Below the pieces are notes generated by a model. That model was not told the DNA's origin and did no database searches. It saw nothing but the letters and a program-made list of their open reading frames with translations. From Corynebacterium sp. HMSC036D02 (lineage in GTDB: Bacteria; Actinomycetota; Actinomycetes; Mycobacteriales; Mycobacteriaceae), in NCBI RefSeq assembly GCF_001836165.1, contig NZ_KV827662.1, positions 1-64,000 of the forward strand: DNA of 64,000 nt, read 5' to 3'. Positions 49,599-60,340 of the stretch are shown piece by piece; positions within the stretch are counted from its first letter, which is position 1, and each line of letters begins with the position of its first letter. A program made the position numbers and the translations under genes.

Positions 49599-50819
49599 AT
49601 GAAACATGTCCCCGCGCTCCTCACCGCCATCGCCCTGGCCGCAACGCCGCCCGCGTTCGCAGAAGAGGAAGAGTCCTCATCGCCCACGCGCACCACCGCG
49701 CCGGATACCGACGCCTGCCCGCATTCTCTCGTTCCCGAGGAACCGACGACCACCTCAGAAAGGTTGGCGCCCGGCCAGGAAGCGCCCACTCCCCTGCCCG
49801 CGGTTGAGGGCGCTGCGTGTGGCGTGACGGCCCCGCGCGGCTTTCGGCTGAACAAGGACGTTGTAGCTTCGGCATGGATGGTCAGTGACCTGGACACCGG
49901 CGAAATCATCGCCATGAAGGATCCCAACGGGCGCTATCGCCCGGCCTCCATCATCAAGGCGCTGCTGGCGCTCGTGGTTATCGAGGAGCTTCCCCTCGAC
50001 CAGCGCATCACCGCCACGCTTGACGACGCCTCCGTCGAAGGCTCCGCCGTCGGCCTCGGCCCCGATGGGGTCTACACCGTGGAGCAGCTTCTGCAGGGTT
50101 TGCTCATGGCTTCCGGCAACGATGCCGCGCACGCCCTCGCGCAGGCCGTTGGCGGGGATGAGGAGGCGCTAAAGAAGGTCAACGCGAAGGCACAGGAGAT
50201 TGGCACGCGCTCGACGGTGGCGGCCAGTTACTCCGGGCTGGACGCGGCGGGTATGTCGACGTCCGCGGCGGATATCTCGCTGATCTACCGCGCGGCTTTT
50301 GCCAACGACACCTTCGCGCGCATCGTCGATACTGAGCACGTGGAGTTTCCCGGCTGGGGTGACATGCCCGGTTATGAGCTGTGGAATGACAATGGGCTCT
50401 TCCTCAACGACCCGGATGGCATCGGCGGAAAGACCGGCTATACCGAGGACGCGCACCACACCTTCGTCGGCGCAATTAATCGCGACGGGCGCCGCCTGCA
50501 GGCGGTCCTCCTCGATACAACCGTCGAGCATGGTTTCCGCGCCTGGGAGCAGGCGCAGATGCTTCTCGACGAAGCCTCCGACGTCCGCCCCGGCGATGGC
50601 GTAGGGCTTTTGGATGATTTCGCGGCTGGGAAAGAAGAGCCCTCGGAACCTGCACTTACCAGCCCGGTTCCTACCACGCCTTCTGCGCCCGCCGCCTCGG
50701 AGGCGACTGCGGGGTCTTCGTCCTTTGGGGACTCGCAGGGCTGGATTGGGTGGCTCGTGGCAGGACTCGTCGCACTCCTCGTGGTAGTGGTTGCTACTTT
50801 TTCACTACTTCGGCATTAG
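49599..50819 (+). CDS. D-alanyl-D-alanine carboxypeptidase (peptidase S11)
   Basis: Protein of 406 residues. Cleavable signal peptide (HVPALLTAIALAATPPAFA), a Thr/Pro-rich linker, the penicillin-binding domain with SxxK S117-IIK-K120, SGN 172-174 and KTG 278-280, then a Pro/Ala-rich stretch and one C-terminal membrane anchor (IGWLVAGLVALLVVVVATFSLL). This is the DacB-type layout of a membrane-anchored DD-carboxypeptidase that trims peptidoglycan pentapeptides. ATG 49599 begins the signal peptide. Its 3' end overlaps the convergent RDD gene by 26 nt. Confidence 0.9.
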   Translation: MKHVPALLTAIALAATPPAFAEEEESSSPTRTTAPDTDACPHSLVPEEPTTTSERLAPGQEAPTPLPAVEGAACGVTAPRGFRLNKDVVASAWMVSDLDTGEIIAMKDPNGRYRPASIIKALLALVVIEELPLDQRITATLDDASVEGSAVGLGPDGVYTVEQLLQGLLMASGNDAAHALAQAVGGDEEALKKVNAKAQEIGTRSTVAASYSGLDAAGMSTSAADISLIYRAAFANDTFARIVDTEHVEFPGWGDMPGYELWNDNGLFLNDPDGIGGKTGYTEDAHHTFVGAINRDGRRLQAVLLDTTVEHGFRAWEQAQMLLDEASDVRPGDGVGLLDDFAAGKEEPSEPALTSPVPTTPSAPAASEATAGSSSFGDSQGWIGWLVAGLVALLVVVVATFSLLRH

Positions 50820-51534
50820 CCAGGATGTCGTGCTGCCCGCGCAGCGCGTTCTTCGGACCAATCGTGGTCACCACGTAAAGGGCACCAAAGAAGGCAACCA
50901 GTGGGCCGATGAGCGGCACGAGGGAGGCCACGCGCCACCAGTTGCGCTTGATACTCTGCTGCCAGGTGAGCTTGTTGTGGGTGGTGACATCGCGCACCGT
51001 GTATCCAGCTATCAGCTTCGCCGGCGTTGCCCCTACGCGGACCTCGAAGCAGATGTAATAGGCCACCGTAATGATAGCGGAGACACTGGTGAGCCAGACC
51101 TCGCTCACATCCGAGTTAAATACCCCAACGCTCACGAAGAGGGACGCACCGATCGCCGCAATGACGTAGTCGATGACGGCCAAGAGCACGCGGGTGCCGG
51201 GAGTTGCGCGCGGGGCGTCCTGAACGGGCGCATCAGGCGCGGGAGCATGGTGGTTCGCGCCCCAGCGGCCGGTCGTGGCGTAATCATCCAGCTGCGCCCA
51301 CGTGAGCCGAGCACCTGATTCCAGCATTTGGTCATAGCTTGCGCGGGAGGAAGGCTCACAAAGAATGCGGGCGGCAACTGCGAGTTCCTCGCGCTCTGGG
51401 TTGTCGGAAAGGTAGCCGAGGCCTTCGAGGCGGGCGTCGGCAGCCGCCAGTTGCACGCCCAGTTCGCGTGAGGTCGCGCGCGAATCCAGGGTGAAGTGCG
51501 CGTACAGGTTCGGAGCAAAAGACGCTGGTAGCAT
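50794..51534 (-). CDS. RDD-domain membrane protein with a J-like N-terminal region
   Basis: Protein of 246 residues. Residues about 1-75 resemble a degenerate J-domain-like or DUF-type helical bundle (ARILCEPSSRASYDQML) without an HPD motif. From about 108 an RDD domain: PGTRVLLAVIDYVIAAIGASLFVSVG, an Arg-Asp pattern reduced to R...D, membrane segments VWLTSVSAIITVAYYICFEV and VASLVPLIGPLVAFFGALYVV, with GATPAKLIAGYTVRDV between. RDD proteins are transporters or of unknown function. Starts 6 nt after the YihY gene, so cotranscribed with it. Confidence 0.78.
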   Translation of the reverse strand: MLPASFAPNLYAHFTLDSRATSRELGVQLAAADARLEGLGYLSDNPEREELAVAARILCEPSSRASYDQMLESGARLTWAQLDDYATTGRWGANHHAPAPDAPVQDAPRATPGTRVLLAVIDYVIAAIGASLFVSVGVFNSDVSEVWLTSVSAIITVAYYICFEVRVGATPAKLIAGYTVRDVTTHNKLTWQQSIKRNWWRVASLVPLIGPLVAFFGALYVVTTIGPKNALRGQHDILANAEVVKK

Positions 51535-51540
51535 CCCGCC

Positions 51541-52623
51541 CTACTTCCGGCGCAGCAGGGCCCATGCACCCGCGGCGGCCGCACCAAGGGCAGCACCGGC
51601 GCCCAAGGTCACGCCCGTGTTCGGGCCCTGACGGATTTCGTTGCGGACGCGGATAACAGCCTGATCCGGAACCGGCGGGACTAGCAGCTCGAGAGACTCC
51701 TCGGTGGTCGCCGTCCACGCGGAAACATAAAGCACGACGCGCCAGACCAGGTACATGACCACCATGAGGACGATTACCGGGCCAAACACGGCACCGGCCG
51801 GGTTGCCTGCTGCAGAAGACATGATGACGGTGGACAGCTGCTTGATGGCCTCAAAGAGCACCGCGCCGATGGCCGCGCCCATCAGGCCCGACTTGGTGGG
51901 CACCTTCGTGCGCGGCAGGAAAGCCACCATCCACCAGAAGACGAGGAAGTTGGCGATAAGACCGATCACGATGCCGGCGATAACCAAAACGGTTCCCATA
52001 CCGGGGAAGGACTCAATGCCGACCCACTCGAAAACCTTCTGGGTCAGCCCGGAGGAACCCGCCGCCGTCACGCCGAAGGCGATAACCATGGCCAGGAGCA
52101 GGCCGATGAGCCCCAGCAGGTCGCTGAGCTTCTTGGTCACAAAGTTGCCCGGGGCGTCAGTCGGATCCTGCATCCACATCGCCGAAATGCCGATGCGCAA
52201 GTTATTCATCCAGCCGAGTCCTGACCACAGGGTGGTGAGACCACCGATGCCGTACATCGCGCCGCGCTGTTCAATTGCGGTGTGAAGAAGCTCCGTGATC
52301 GAATTCCCCAGATCGCCCGACACGGCGTTGGCGATCTGCTCCTCCAATTGCTGCATGAGGTCGGGGCGGTTCGCCAGCACCGTCGCGGCAGCGGCCACGG
52401 TGAGCATGAAGATCGGGAAGAGAGCCAGGACCGAGAAATATGTAATTCCGGCTGCGAACTGGTTGCCGCCTTCACTACCGTAGCGGTCCAGCATCTTCAT
52501 GATGTGGTCGATGAAGCCGGACTTCTCACGGACTTTATCTACCGCGTCCGGCTCATCGGCATAGGCACGCTCGATGCCGTAATCATCTGTCTTCTTCTCA
52601 TCAGGTCGTGTCGTTGGCGCCAC
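51541..52623 (-). CDS. YihY/virulence factor BrkB family membrane protein
   Basis: Protein of 360 residues with six membrane segments after a 45-residue acidic N-terminus: GNQFAAGITYFSVLALFPIFMLTVAAAATVL opens the YihY domain, GGLTTLWSGLGWMNNLRIGISAMW is its signature, and the last hydrophobic segment before the tail is VFGPVIVLMVVMYLVWRVVLYVSAW. A short Gly/Ala-rich hydrophobic C-terminus (GAGAALGAAAAGAWALL) is additional. Family function is unsettled. Start is GTG 52623 with AAGGGGAAGG upstream. Lies 62 nt downstream of trpS. Confidence 0.87.
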   Translation of the reverse strand: MAPTTRPDEKKTDDYGIERAYADEPDAVDKVREKSGFIDHIMKMLDRYGSEGGNQFAAGITYFSVLALFPIFMLTVAAAATVLANRPDLMQQLEEQIANAVSGDLGNSITELLHTAIEQRGAMYGIGGLTTLWSGLGWMNNLRIGISAMWMQDPTDAPGNFVTKKLSDLLGLIGLLLAMVIAFGVTAAGSSGLTQKVFEWVGIESFPGMGTVLVIAGIVIGLIANFLVFWWMVAFLPRTKVPTKSGLMGAAIGAVLFEAIKQLSTVIMSSAAGNPAGAVFGPVIVLMVVMYLVWRVVLYVSAWTATTEESLELLVPPVPDQAVIRVRNEIRQGPNTGVTLGAGAALGAAAAGAWALLRRK

Positions 52624-52685
52624 AGGCCTTCCCCTTAAAAATTGATTACAGAATCCTCTACACAGTCTTCATCATGCTAGCCAAC

Positions 52686-53720
52686 TCAGCCGCGACGCGC
52701 GGGGAGAAAGCCCACCGCCTCGTAGACCTTGTCCACGAGCGGGGTGGCAATCTCCGTGGCGTGCTCGGCACCCTGGGCCAAGATGCGCTCGAGCTCGCCG
52801 CGGTCTTCCATGAGCTCGTCATAGCGAGCCTTCAGCGGAGTGGTGAAGGCCTCGAGCGCCTCGGCCGTATCGACCTTGAGGTGGCCATAGCCCTGGCCGG
52901 CATACTTGTCCACGAGATCCGGGATGCTCTCCCCCGTCAGCGCGGACTGGATGGCCAGTAGGTTGGACACGCCCGGCTGCTTCTCGCGGTCAAAGGCCAC
53001 CACGCCGAGGTCATCGGTCACCGCGGACTTGATGCGCTTGGCGGAGGTCTTGGGAGCATCGAGCAGGTTTACGATGCCCTTCGGGTTTGCCCCCGACTTC
53101 GACATCTTGGACGTCGGCTCCTGCAGGTCATAAATCTTGGCCGAGCCTTCCGGAATGAAGGCCTCCGGTACGCGGAAGACCTCGCCGTACTTGTTGTTGA
53201 AACGCTCCGCCAGGTTGCGGGTGAGCTCGAGGTGCTGGCGCTGGTCCTCCCCCACCGGCACGTAGTGCGGGGAATACAAAAGGATATCCGCAGCCATCAA
53301 AACGGGGTAGGTAAACAAGCCCACGGACGTGCGGTCCTGGCCCTGCTTGAGGGACTTGTCCTTGAACTGGGTCATACGGGAGGCCTCACCGAAGCCCGTC
53401 AGGCACTGCAAAACCCACGTCAGCTCCGCGTGTGCGGGGACGTGGGATTGTACGAAGAGGGTGGATTTCGCCGGGTCAATGCCCAATGCGATAAGCTGCG
53501 CGGCGCCCGCCACGGTGCGGTGGCGCAGTTCCTCCGGGTTCTGCTCCACCGTGATGGCGTGCAGGTCCGGGATGAAGTAAAAAGCCTCGTGGGAGTCTTG
53601 CAGGTCAATCCACTGCTTGAGCGCTCCGAGGTAGTTACCCAGGTGGTAGGAGTCCGCCGTGGGCTGGATGCCGGAGAGGACTCGAGAAGCGGAGGTCGAT
53701 GCAGAAGTGGAGTCAGTCAT
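52686..53720 (-). CDS. trpS: Tryptophanyl-tRNA synthetase
   Basis: Class I aminoacyl-tRNA synthetase of 344 residues charging tRNA-Trp. Seen: [25 protein letters not shown] with the HIGH-like signature TADSYHLGN (about 21-29), [68 protein letters not shown], and the KMSKS loop [12 protein letters not shown]. Length normal. ATG 53720 lies 8 nt after a TAGAGT box. Confidence 0.97.
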   Translation of the reverse strand: MTDSTSASTSASRVLSGIQPTADSYHLGNYLGALKQWIDLQDSHEAFYFIPDLHAITVEQNPEELRHRTVAGAAQLIALGIDPAKSTLFVQSHVPAHAELTWVLQCLTGFGEASRMTQFKDKSLKQGQDRTSVGLFTYPVLMAADILLYSPHYVPVGEDQRQHLELTRNLAERFNNKYGEVFRVPEAFIPEGSAKIYDLQEPTSKMSKSGANPKGIVNLLDAPKTSAKRIKSAVTDDLGVVAFDREKQPGVSNLLAIQSALTGESIPDLVDKYAGQGYGHLKVDTAEALEAFTTPLKARYDELMEDRGELERILAQGAEHATEIATPLVDKVYEAVGFLPARRG

Positions 53721-53728
53721 GGTTGACT

Positions 53729-53734
53729 ACTCTA
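53729..53734 (-). promoter_or_regulatory. -10 box of trpS (leaderless layout)
   Basis: TAGAGT on the minus strand, 8 nt before ATG 53720. Confidence 0.5.
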
Positions 53735-53768
53735 CTCTGCCGCCTCCGCTGGGGCGGCGCTGCGTCGG

Positions 53769-53960
53769 TTAAATCTTGCGGGAGGTCGGGCTAATAACGT
53801 CCATCATGACGGCGAAACCAGCCACCATGAACGCGCCGCCAACGCCCTGGAGGACGATCGGGCCAAGGAAGGCAAAGGACGGTCCGACGATGGTCCACCA
53901 CCAGATACCCAGGGCAAGCAGAATAGCGCCGAGGACAAAGTAGATGATTGCGCGGGTCAT
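53769..53960 (-). CDS. Small two-segment membrane protein
   Basis: Protein of 63 residues: membrane segments AIIYFVLGAILLALGIWWWTIV and FAFLGPIVLQGVGGAFMVAGFAVMM joined by a short loop. AGGAG lies 6 nt before ATG 53960, better placed than for the ATG at 53966. Sits between xthA and trpS on the same strand. Function unknown. Confidence 0.75.
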   Translation of the reverse strand: MTRAIIYFVLGAILLALGIWWWTIVGPSFAFLGPIVLQGVGGAFMVAGFAVMMDVISPTSRKI

Positions 53961-54025
53961 GAGCATCTCCTGCGAAATAGAAAAGGACGTTAAGACGGGA
54001 TTATCGTACCACTACTTGGAGTGGG

Positions 54026-54925
54026 CTACTTGTACTCGACCAGAAGCGGAGAGTGATCAGACCAGCGCTCCTCCACCGTCGGCGCCTTCTCCACCCACGT
54101 GCGCTGCGCGCGCTCCAGCATGGCCTTCGTGGCCGCCTGGTAGTCAATGCGCCATCCGGCATCGTTGTTAAAAGCCTGGCCGCGGTAGGTCCACCAGGTG
54201 TAGGGGCCATCCGCCTCTGGGTGCAGGCGCCTGGCGACGTCAAACCACTGCGGATCCGCAGCCGCCTCCCAGGCGGTCTTGGTCTCATAGTCCACCACGC
54301 CGAGCCAGTCCCCGAGCCCCTTCTTGTCCTGCGGCTGCTCATCCGGGAAAGAACCGAAGACGCGGTCCATAAAGGCGCGCTCCTCCGGCAGGTGGCCGGA
54401 CTTCTTCTCATTGGCCTTATTGTTCTTTAGGTCTTGGGCGCGGTGGCAGATGTTCCAGTCACCGCCAATGACGGCCTCCGGGTACGTTGCAGCCATCTCA
54501 TCCAAAACTTCAGAAAACTCATCCAAGAAGAGGTACTTCTCATCCTGCTTCGGGGAATCGGTATCACCAGACGGCAAATACAGGGAAGCCACCCGCACGC
54601 CTTCCACGGTGGCGGCGATGAAGCGGCCGGATTCGGCGAAGGAGCCGAAGCCTACGGAGACGTCGCCAAGCGCGTGCTTCGATAGGATGCCCACGCCCGC
54701 GCGGCCCTTGGCGGCGGATTCGGCCTGTACCAGGTTCCATCCGGCCTCCAGGGCCGGAGCCAGAGCCTTCTGGGTCTGCTCGGGGTTGGCGCGCACCTCC
54801 TGCATAAGGACGACGTCGGCGGGCGTGGTTTCCAGCCATGCGTTCATACCCGGGTTGTTCTCGTTGCGCTGTTTGCAGGCCGCGCGGATGCCGTTAACGT
54901 TGACGGAGGCGATGGTGAAACTCAT
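54026..54925 (-). CDS. xthA: Exodeoxyribonuclease III / AP endonuclease
   Basis: Protein of 299 residues of the ExoIII family (endonuclease/exonuclease/phosphatase fold), acting on abasic sites and 3' ends. Seen: TIASVNVNGIRAA at the start, DVVLMQEVRA with the metal-binding Glu, YLPSGD, VIGGDWNICHRAQD, WRIDYQAAT and WSDHSPLLVEY with the catalytic His. ATG 54925 follows TAGACT by 7 nt; the longer frame to 54949 is rejected. Starts 10 nt after the MFS gene ends. Confidence 0.93.
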   Translation of the reverse strand: MSFTIASVNVNGIRAACKQRNENNPGMNAWLETTPADVVLMQEVRANPEQTQKALAPALEAGWNLVQAESAAKGRAGVGILSKHALGDVSVGFGSFAESGRFIAATVEGVRVASLYLPSGDTDSPKQDEKYLFLDEFSEVLDEMAATYPEAVIGGDWNICHRAQDLKNNKANEKKSGHLPEERAFMDRVFGSFPDEQPQDKKGLGDWLGVVDYETKTAWEAAADPQWFDVARRLHPEADGPYTWWTYRGQAFNNDAGWRIDYQAATKAMLERAQRTWVEKAPTVEERWSDHSPLLVEYK

Positions 54926-54932
54926 GCCGGCC

Positions 54933-54938
54933 AGTCTA
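54933..54938 (-). promoter_or_regulatory. -10 box of xthA (leaderless layout)
   Basis: TAGACT on the minus strand, 7 nt before ATG 54925; it overlaps the stop codon of the upstream MFS gene. Confidence 0.5.
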
Positions 54939-56186
54939 ACTCTGTTCAATAATCTTCACGGAAGGGCCGCGGCGGCGCTTGTCCCACATGGTGATAACCC
55001 AGGTGATGCAGCCGGCCACCGCCAGTCCCGCACCGGCAAGGGCGGTGGAGTTATAGGAATAACCTGCGCCCACGACTGCGCCGCCGATGGCCGCGCCCGC
55101 TGCATTAGCGATGTTGAGGGCGGACTGGTTCAGCGCCGCCGCCAAGGTCTGTGCATCCCCCGCCACGTTGACCAAGCGCAGCTGCAGTGAGGGCACGAGA
55201 ATGGAGCCGAAGAAGGCCAAGACGCCAAAGACAATCGTGCCCGCCCACGCGCTGTGCGCCACGAAGTAGAAGGTCACCGACACTCCAACCATGCAGATGA
55301 GAGCAAAGATGATGCCGAATTCCAGGTTTCGGTCCGCCAGCGCACCGCCAGCGACGTTGCCGACAGTCATACCGATGCCATAAGCCATGAGCACAATCCA
55401 CGTGTAGTTCGGGTCCATGCCGGCGACCTCCGTCATGGTCCACGTGATGTAGGTGTAGACGGCGAACATGCCGCCGAAGCCGACGGTGCCGAGGAATACG
55501 GTGAGCAGGACCTGACTGTTTTTCAACGCGCCGAGCTCGGTGAACATATCCGTTTCCGGCATACGCGTCATGTGCGGGAAGAGGAAAAAGAGCAGCACCA
55601 TCGTTAAAGCTGCAAGGGCCACGACCAGGTAGTAGGCCGAATGCCAGCCCAGTCCCTGGCCCAACGCTTGGGCTGCTGGTACACCGATCACGGTGGCAAC
55701 GGAAAGCCCCATGCCCACCATCGACATGGCAAACCCTTGCTTGCCCGGTGGGGCCATCGAGGCCGCCGCCAGATTAGCTACGGAGAAGTATGCGCCATGC
55801 GGCAGGCCCGCGATGAAGCGCGCCATCAGCAGGACGCCGTAGTTAGGGGCCACGGCCGTGAGCAGGTTGCCCACGAGCAAGAATCCAATAAGCAAGATGA
55901 TGAGGCGGCGGCGTGGGAGCTTGCCCGTGAGTGCTGCGATGACCGGCGCGCCCACGACGACGCCGAGCGCGTAGACGGAGATGACTACCGACGCCGTGTC
56001 TTCCGTAATCCCGAAATCATCCGCGATGAGCGGCAGCAGGCCCATGGAGGTGAACTCCGTGGTGCCGATGGCGAAGGCACCCATCGCCATGGCAATCATG
56101 ACAATGGTGCGGCGTGTCGTGGAGATTTCCGTCTGGCGTGGGACGGGACGGCGTTGGATGCGGGGAGCAGAGTGCGGGAGATTCAC
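54936..56186 (-). CDS. MFS transporter, AraJ/DHA1 efflux type
   Basis: Protein of 416 residues with twelve membrane segments. Seen: MAMGAFAIGTTEFTSMGLLPLIADDFGITEDTASVVISVYALGVVVGAP, the motif A-like loop GKLPRRRL, ARFIAGLPHGAYFSVANLAAASMAP, and a second half starting VLLTVFLGTVGFGGMFAVYTYITW. This is the drug/sugar efflux (AraJ, YdeA, Cmx-like) branch. GTG 56186 stands 8 nt after TAAGGT and gives a basic cytoplasmic N-terminus; an ATG before MIAMAMG would shorten it by about 27 residues. The open frame running on opposite icd is not part of this gene. Substrate unknown. Confidence 0.87.
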   Translation of the reverse strand: MNLPHSAPRIQRRPVPRQTEISTTRRTIVMIAMAMGAFAIGTTEFTSMGLLPLIADDFGITEDTASVVISVYALGVVVGAPVIAALTGKLPRRRLIILLIGFLLVGNLLTAVAPNYGVLLMARFIAGLPHGAYFSVANLAAASMAPPGKQGFAMSMVGMGLSVATVIGVPAAQALGQGLGWHSAYYLVVALAALTMVLLFFLFPHMTRMPETDMFTELGALKNSQVLLTVFLGTVGFGGMFAVYTYITWTMTEVAGMDPNYTWIVLMAYGIGMTVGNVAGGALADRNLEFGIIFALICMVGVSVTFYFVAHSAWAGTIVFGVLAFFGSILVPSLQLRLVNVAGDAQTLAAALNQSALNIANAAGAAIGGAVVGAGYSYNSTALAGAGLAVAGCITWVITMWDKRRRGPSVKIIEQS

Positions 56187-56194
56187 GTGCGCGT

Positions 56195-56200
56195 ACCTTA
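56195..56200 (-). promoter_or_regulatory. -10 box of the MFS gene (leaderless layout)
   Basis: TAAGGT on the minus strand, 8 nt before GTG 56186. Confidence 0.4.
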
Positions 56201-56300
56201 GTCCCTTTCCCGCGCGCAGACGAGAAGGCCGTATCAACCACACAGCCCTGCCCCGCTGGTGGCGCGAGTCACAGGGGGACCGGCACCGCGAGAAAATAAG

Positions 56301-56313
56301 ACAGGTATCCTGT
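56301..56313. promoter_or_regulatory. Palindrome ACAGG-TAT-CCTGT over the icd -10 region
   Basis: Perfect 5-bp arms around TAT; the TATCCT hexamer in it (56306-56311) is a plausible -10. A protein bound here would block icd transcription. Confidence 0.5.
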
Positions 56314-56316
56314 GAG

Positions 56317-58532
<2,216 letters not shown>

Positions 58533-58583
58533 CTCCCCGCTTCTCCTCTAGCCCCGACGTCTTAAGCCAGGGCTAGCCACCAC

Positions 58584-58620
58584 AAAGGCTCGATCCACGA
58601 TGAGTGGGTCGAGCCTTTTC
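58584..58620 (+). terminator. Terminator of icd
   Basis: AAAGGCTCGA / TCGAGCCTTT with inner CCAC/GTGG, followed by TCTTG. Confidence 0.87.
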
Positions 58621-58859
58621 TTGCTTCATTAACCACAAACAGGCCTAAAACAGCACTCTACGACGCCATTTTTACCCGTTGAGCTGCGAAGACTTTTTCT
58701 TGACTGTTTCTTGCTTCTCGCGCCTTATCTCGCGGGGTTTTCATCCTTTGAACGCCGAGGACCCCAGTTAGTTAAAAAGTTTTTCAATACTCGGGAACCG
58801 AGAAACCCTCGCCTCCGACTACTAGTGCAGTTGATATCAGCACCTGTCCATCGCCCCTC
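58621..58859. other. Intergenic stretch between icd terminator and the PepSY gene
   Basis: No gene or RNA recognised. It is A/T-richer than its surroundings, with TTAGTTAAAAAGTTTTTCAA near 58770, and should hold the upstream part of the PepSY promoter. No convincing DtxR box was found. Confidence 0.4.
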
Positions 58860-58882
58860 CTGAACGCCCCGCGAACGTTCAG
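58860..58882. promoter_or_regulatory. Inverted repeat CTGAACG-N9-CGTTCAG upstream of the PepSY gene
   Basis: Perfect 7-bp arms, extended by CCT/AGG after one mismatch. It lies 39 nt before ATG 58921, next to possible -10 hexamers (TAATCG, ATAGAC). Candidate operator for a metal- or stress-responsive repressor. Confidence 0.5.
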
Positions 58883-58920
58883 CAGGGCCTTAATCGATAG
58901 ACCCCGAAAGAGCACTACTT

Positions 58921-60288
58921 ATGAGTCGGACGGCTCTGCGATCCTTCATTCAACGCATCCACTTTTATGGCGGCATGTTCGCCGGCCCCTTCATCCTCGT
59001 TGCGGCATTGACTGGCTGCCTCTATGCCATGGCACCCTCCCTGGAGAAGGTAGTGTACCGCGACGTCATGACCGTTCCGGCAGTCGAGCACCCCGTGAGC
59101 TTGGAGGAACAAATCCAAGCCGCGCAGCAGGAGCACCCCGACATGCCGGTCACGCAGGTCTGGCCGGCCACGACACCGACGGATTCCACGCGCGTGCTGG
59201 TCTCCGATGAAAGCATCGACGAGAGCCTGCAGCGCACCGTCTTCATCAACCCCGCCACCGCTGAGGTCATCGGCGACTACCCCACCTATTCCGGCCTGGG
59301 TGAGATGCCGCTGCGCCGTTGGATTTCCTCCCTGCACGAAAGCTTTCACTTGGGCAAGATCGGTGAGCTCTACTCGGAGCTGGCCGCTTCCTGGTTGTGG
59401 GTCATGGCCCGTGGAGGTCTCTATATGTGGTGGATTCGCCGCCGCCCGAAGAACAAAGCAACCGCGAACGCCACCCAACGCCAGCCCAAGCGCTCTGCCC
59501 GCTGGAAGGCCACCCGCCTGCATTCCACTATTGGCGCCTGGATCTTCATCGGCCTGCTTGGCCTCTCTGCCACCGGTATCACGTGGTCGGGACTGGCCGG
59601 CGACAACGTCGATTCCCTCGTCGAGCGCATGAACTGGAAGGCCACCCCCATCGAGACTGCCCTCCCCGGCACCACCACCGAAACACATGAACACACTGGC
59701 CATGAAGGACATGAAGGTCATGGGGTTGGAAGGGCGTCGTCAAGCTCGAGCGTAGCTGCCGAGGCCGAGCGCGTCCTCGCCACCGGCCGCGCCGAGGGGC
59801 TGACCGGACCGCTGCGCGTGTACCCGCCGGAGGACGCCAACTCCGCCTGGCAGGTCAGCGAACGCTGGGTGGAATGGCGCACCACCTCCGATGCAATTTC
59901 GGTAGATGGCGCCACCGGAGAGATCATCGACCGCCAGCCTTTCTCCAGCCTGCCGCTGTTTAGCAAGCTCAGCAGCTGGGGCATCTACCTGCACATGGGC
60001 ATCATGTTCGGCCTTCCACTGCAGATTGCGCTGCTCGCACTGGGCCTCGCCACCGCCGCGCTGGTGGTGCTGGGCTACTACATGTGGTGGAAACGCCGCC
60101 CGCGCTTCCTCCCCACCACTCATTTCTCTTGGGCCACCACAGGACTGGGCGCGCTATTCGCGGCCACCGTCGGCGTCTTCCTGCCGCTCTTAGGAATCAC
60201 CTTGGCGGCGTTCCTGATTCTCGATGTCATCCTGGTGAACCGTGCCACCACCCCGCGCAAGGAGCGCACACCGGTTCCAGTCGGATAG
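58921..60288 (+). CDS. PepSY-associated transmembrane protein with a histidine-rich loop
   Basis: Protein of 455 residues with four main membrane segments (GPFILVAALTGCLYAMAPSL, SWLWVMARGGLYMWW, HSTIGAWIFIGLLGLSATGITWSG, LQIALLALGLATAALVVLGYYMWW) and two further hydrophobic stretches at the end. PepSY-type domains lie outside (residues about 45-125 and 275-335). Between them is a His-rich loop, HEHTGHEGHEGHG (256-268), a likely metal-binding site. Conserved His in IQRIHFYGGMF, SLHESFHLG and TRLHSTIGAW match the PepSY_TM family, linked to iron or copper handling and ferric reduction. No siderophore genes are adjacent. Confidence 0.86.
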   Translation: MSRTALRSFIQRIHFYGGMFAGPFILVAALTGCLYAMAPSLEKVVYRDVMTVPAVEHPVSLEEQIQAAQQEHPDMPVTQVWPATTPTDSTRVLVSDESIDESLQRTVFINPATAEVIGDYPTYSGLGEMPLRRWISSLHESFHLGKIGELYSELAASWLWVMARGGLYMWWIRRRPKNKATANATQRQPKRSARWKATRLHSTIGAWIFIGLLGLSATGITWSGLAGDNVDSLVERMNWKATPIETALPGTTTETHEHTGHEGHEGHGVGRASSSSSVAAEAERVLATGRAEGLTGPLRVYPPEDANSAWQVSERWVEWRTTSDAISVDGATGEIIDRQPFSSLPLFSKLSSWGIYLHMGIMFGLPLQIALLALGLATAALVVLGYYMWWKRRPRFLPTTHFSWATTGLGALFAATVGVFLPLLGITLAAFLILDVILVNRATTPRKERTPVPVG

Positions 60289-60326
60289 TTTAGTGAAAGC
60301 CATCACATAGGGCGGAGCTTATTAGG

Positions 60327-60332
60327 TACGGT
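60327..60332 (+). promoter_or_regulatory. -10 box of the M3 peptidase gene (leaderless layout)
   Basis: TACGGT, 8 nt before ATG 60341. Confidence 0.45.
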
Positions 60333-60340
60333 AGTTTCTT

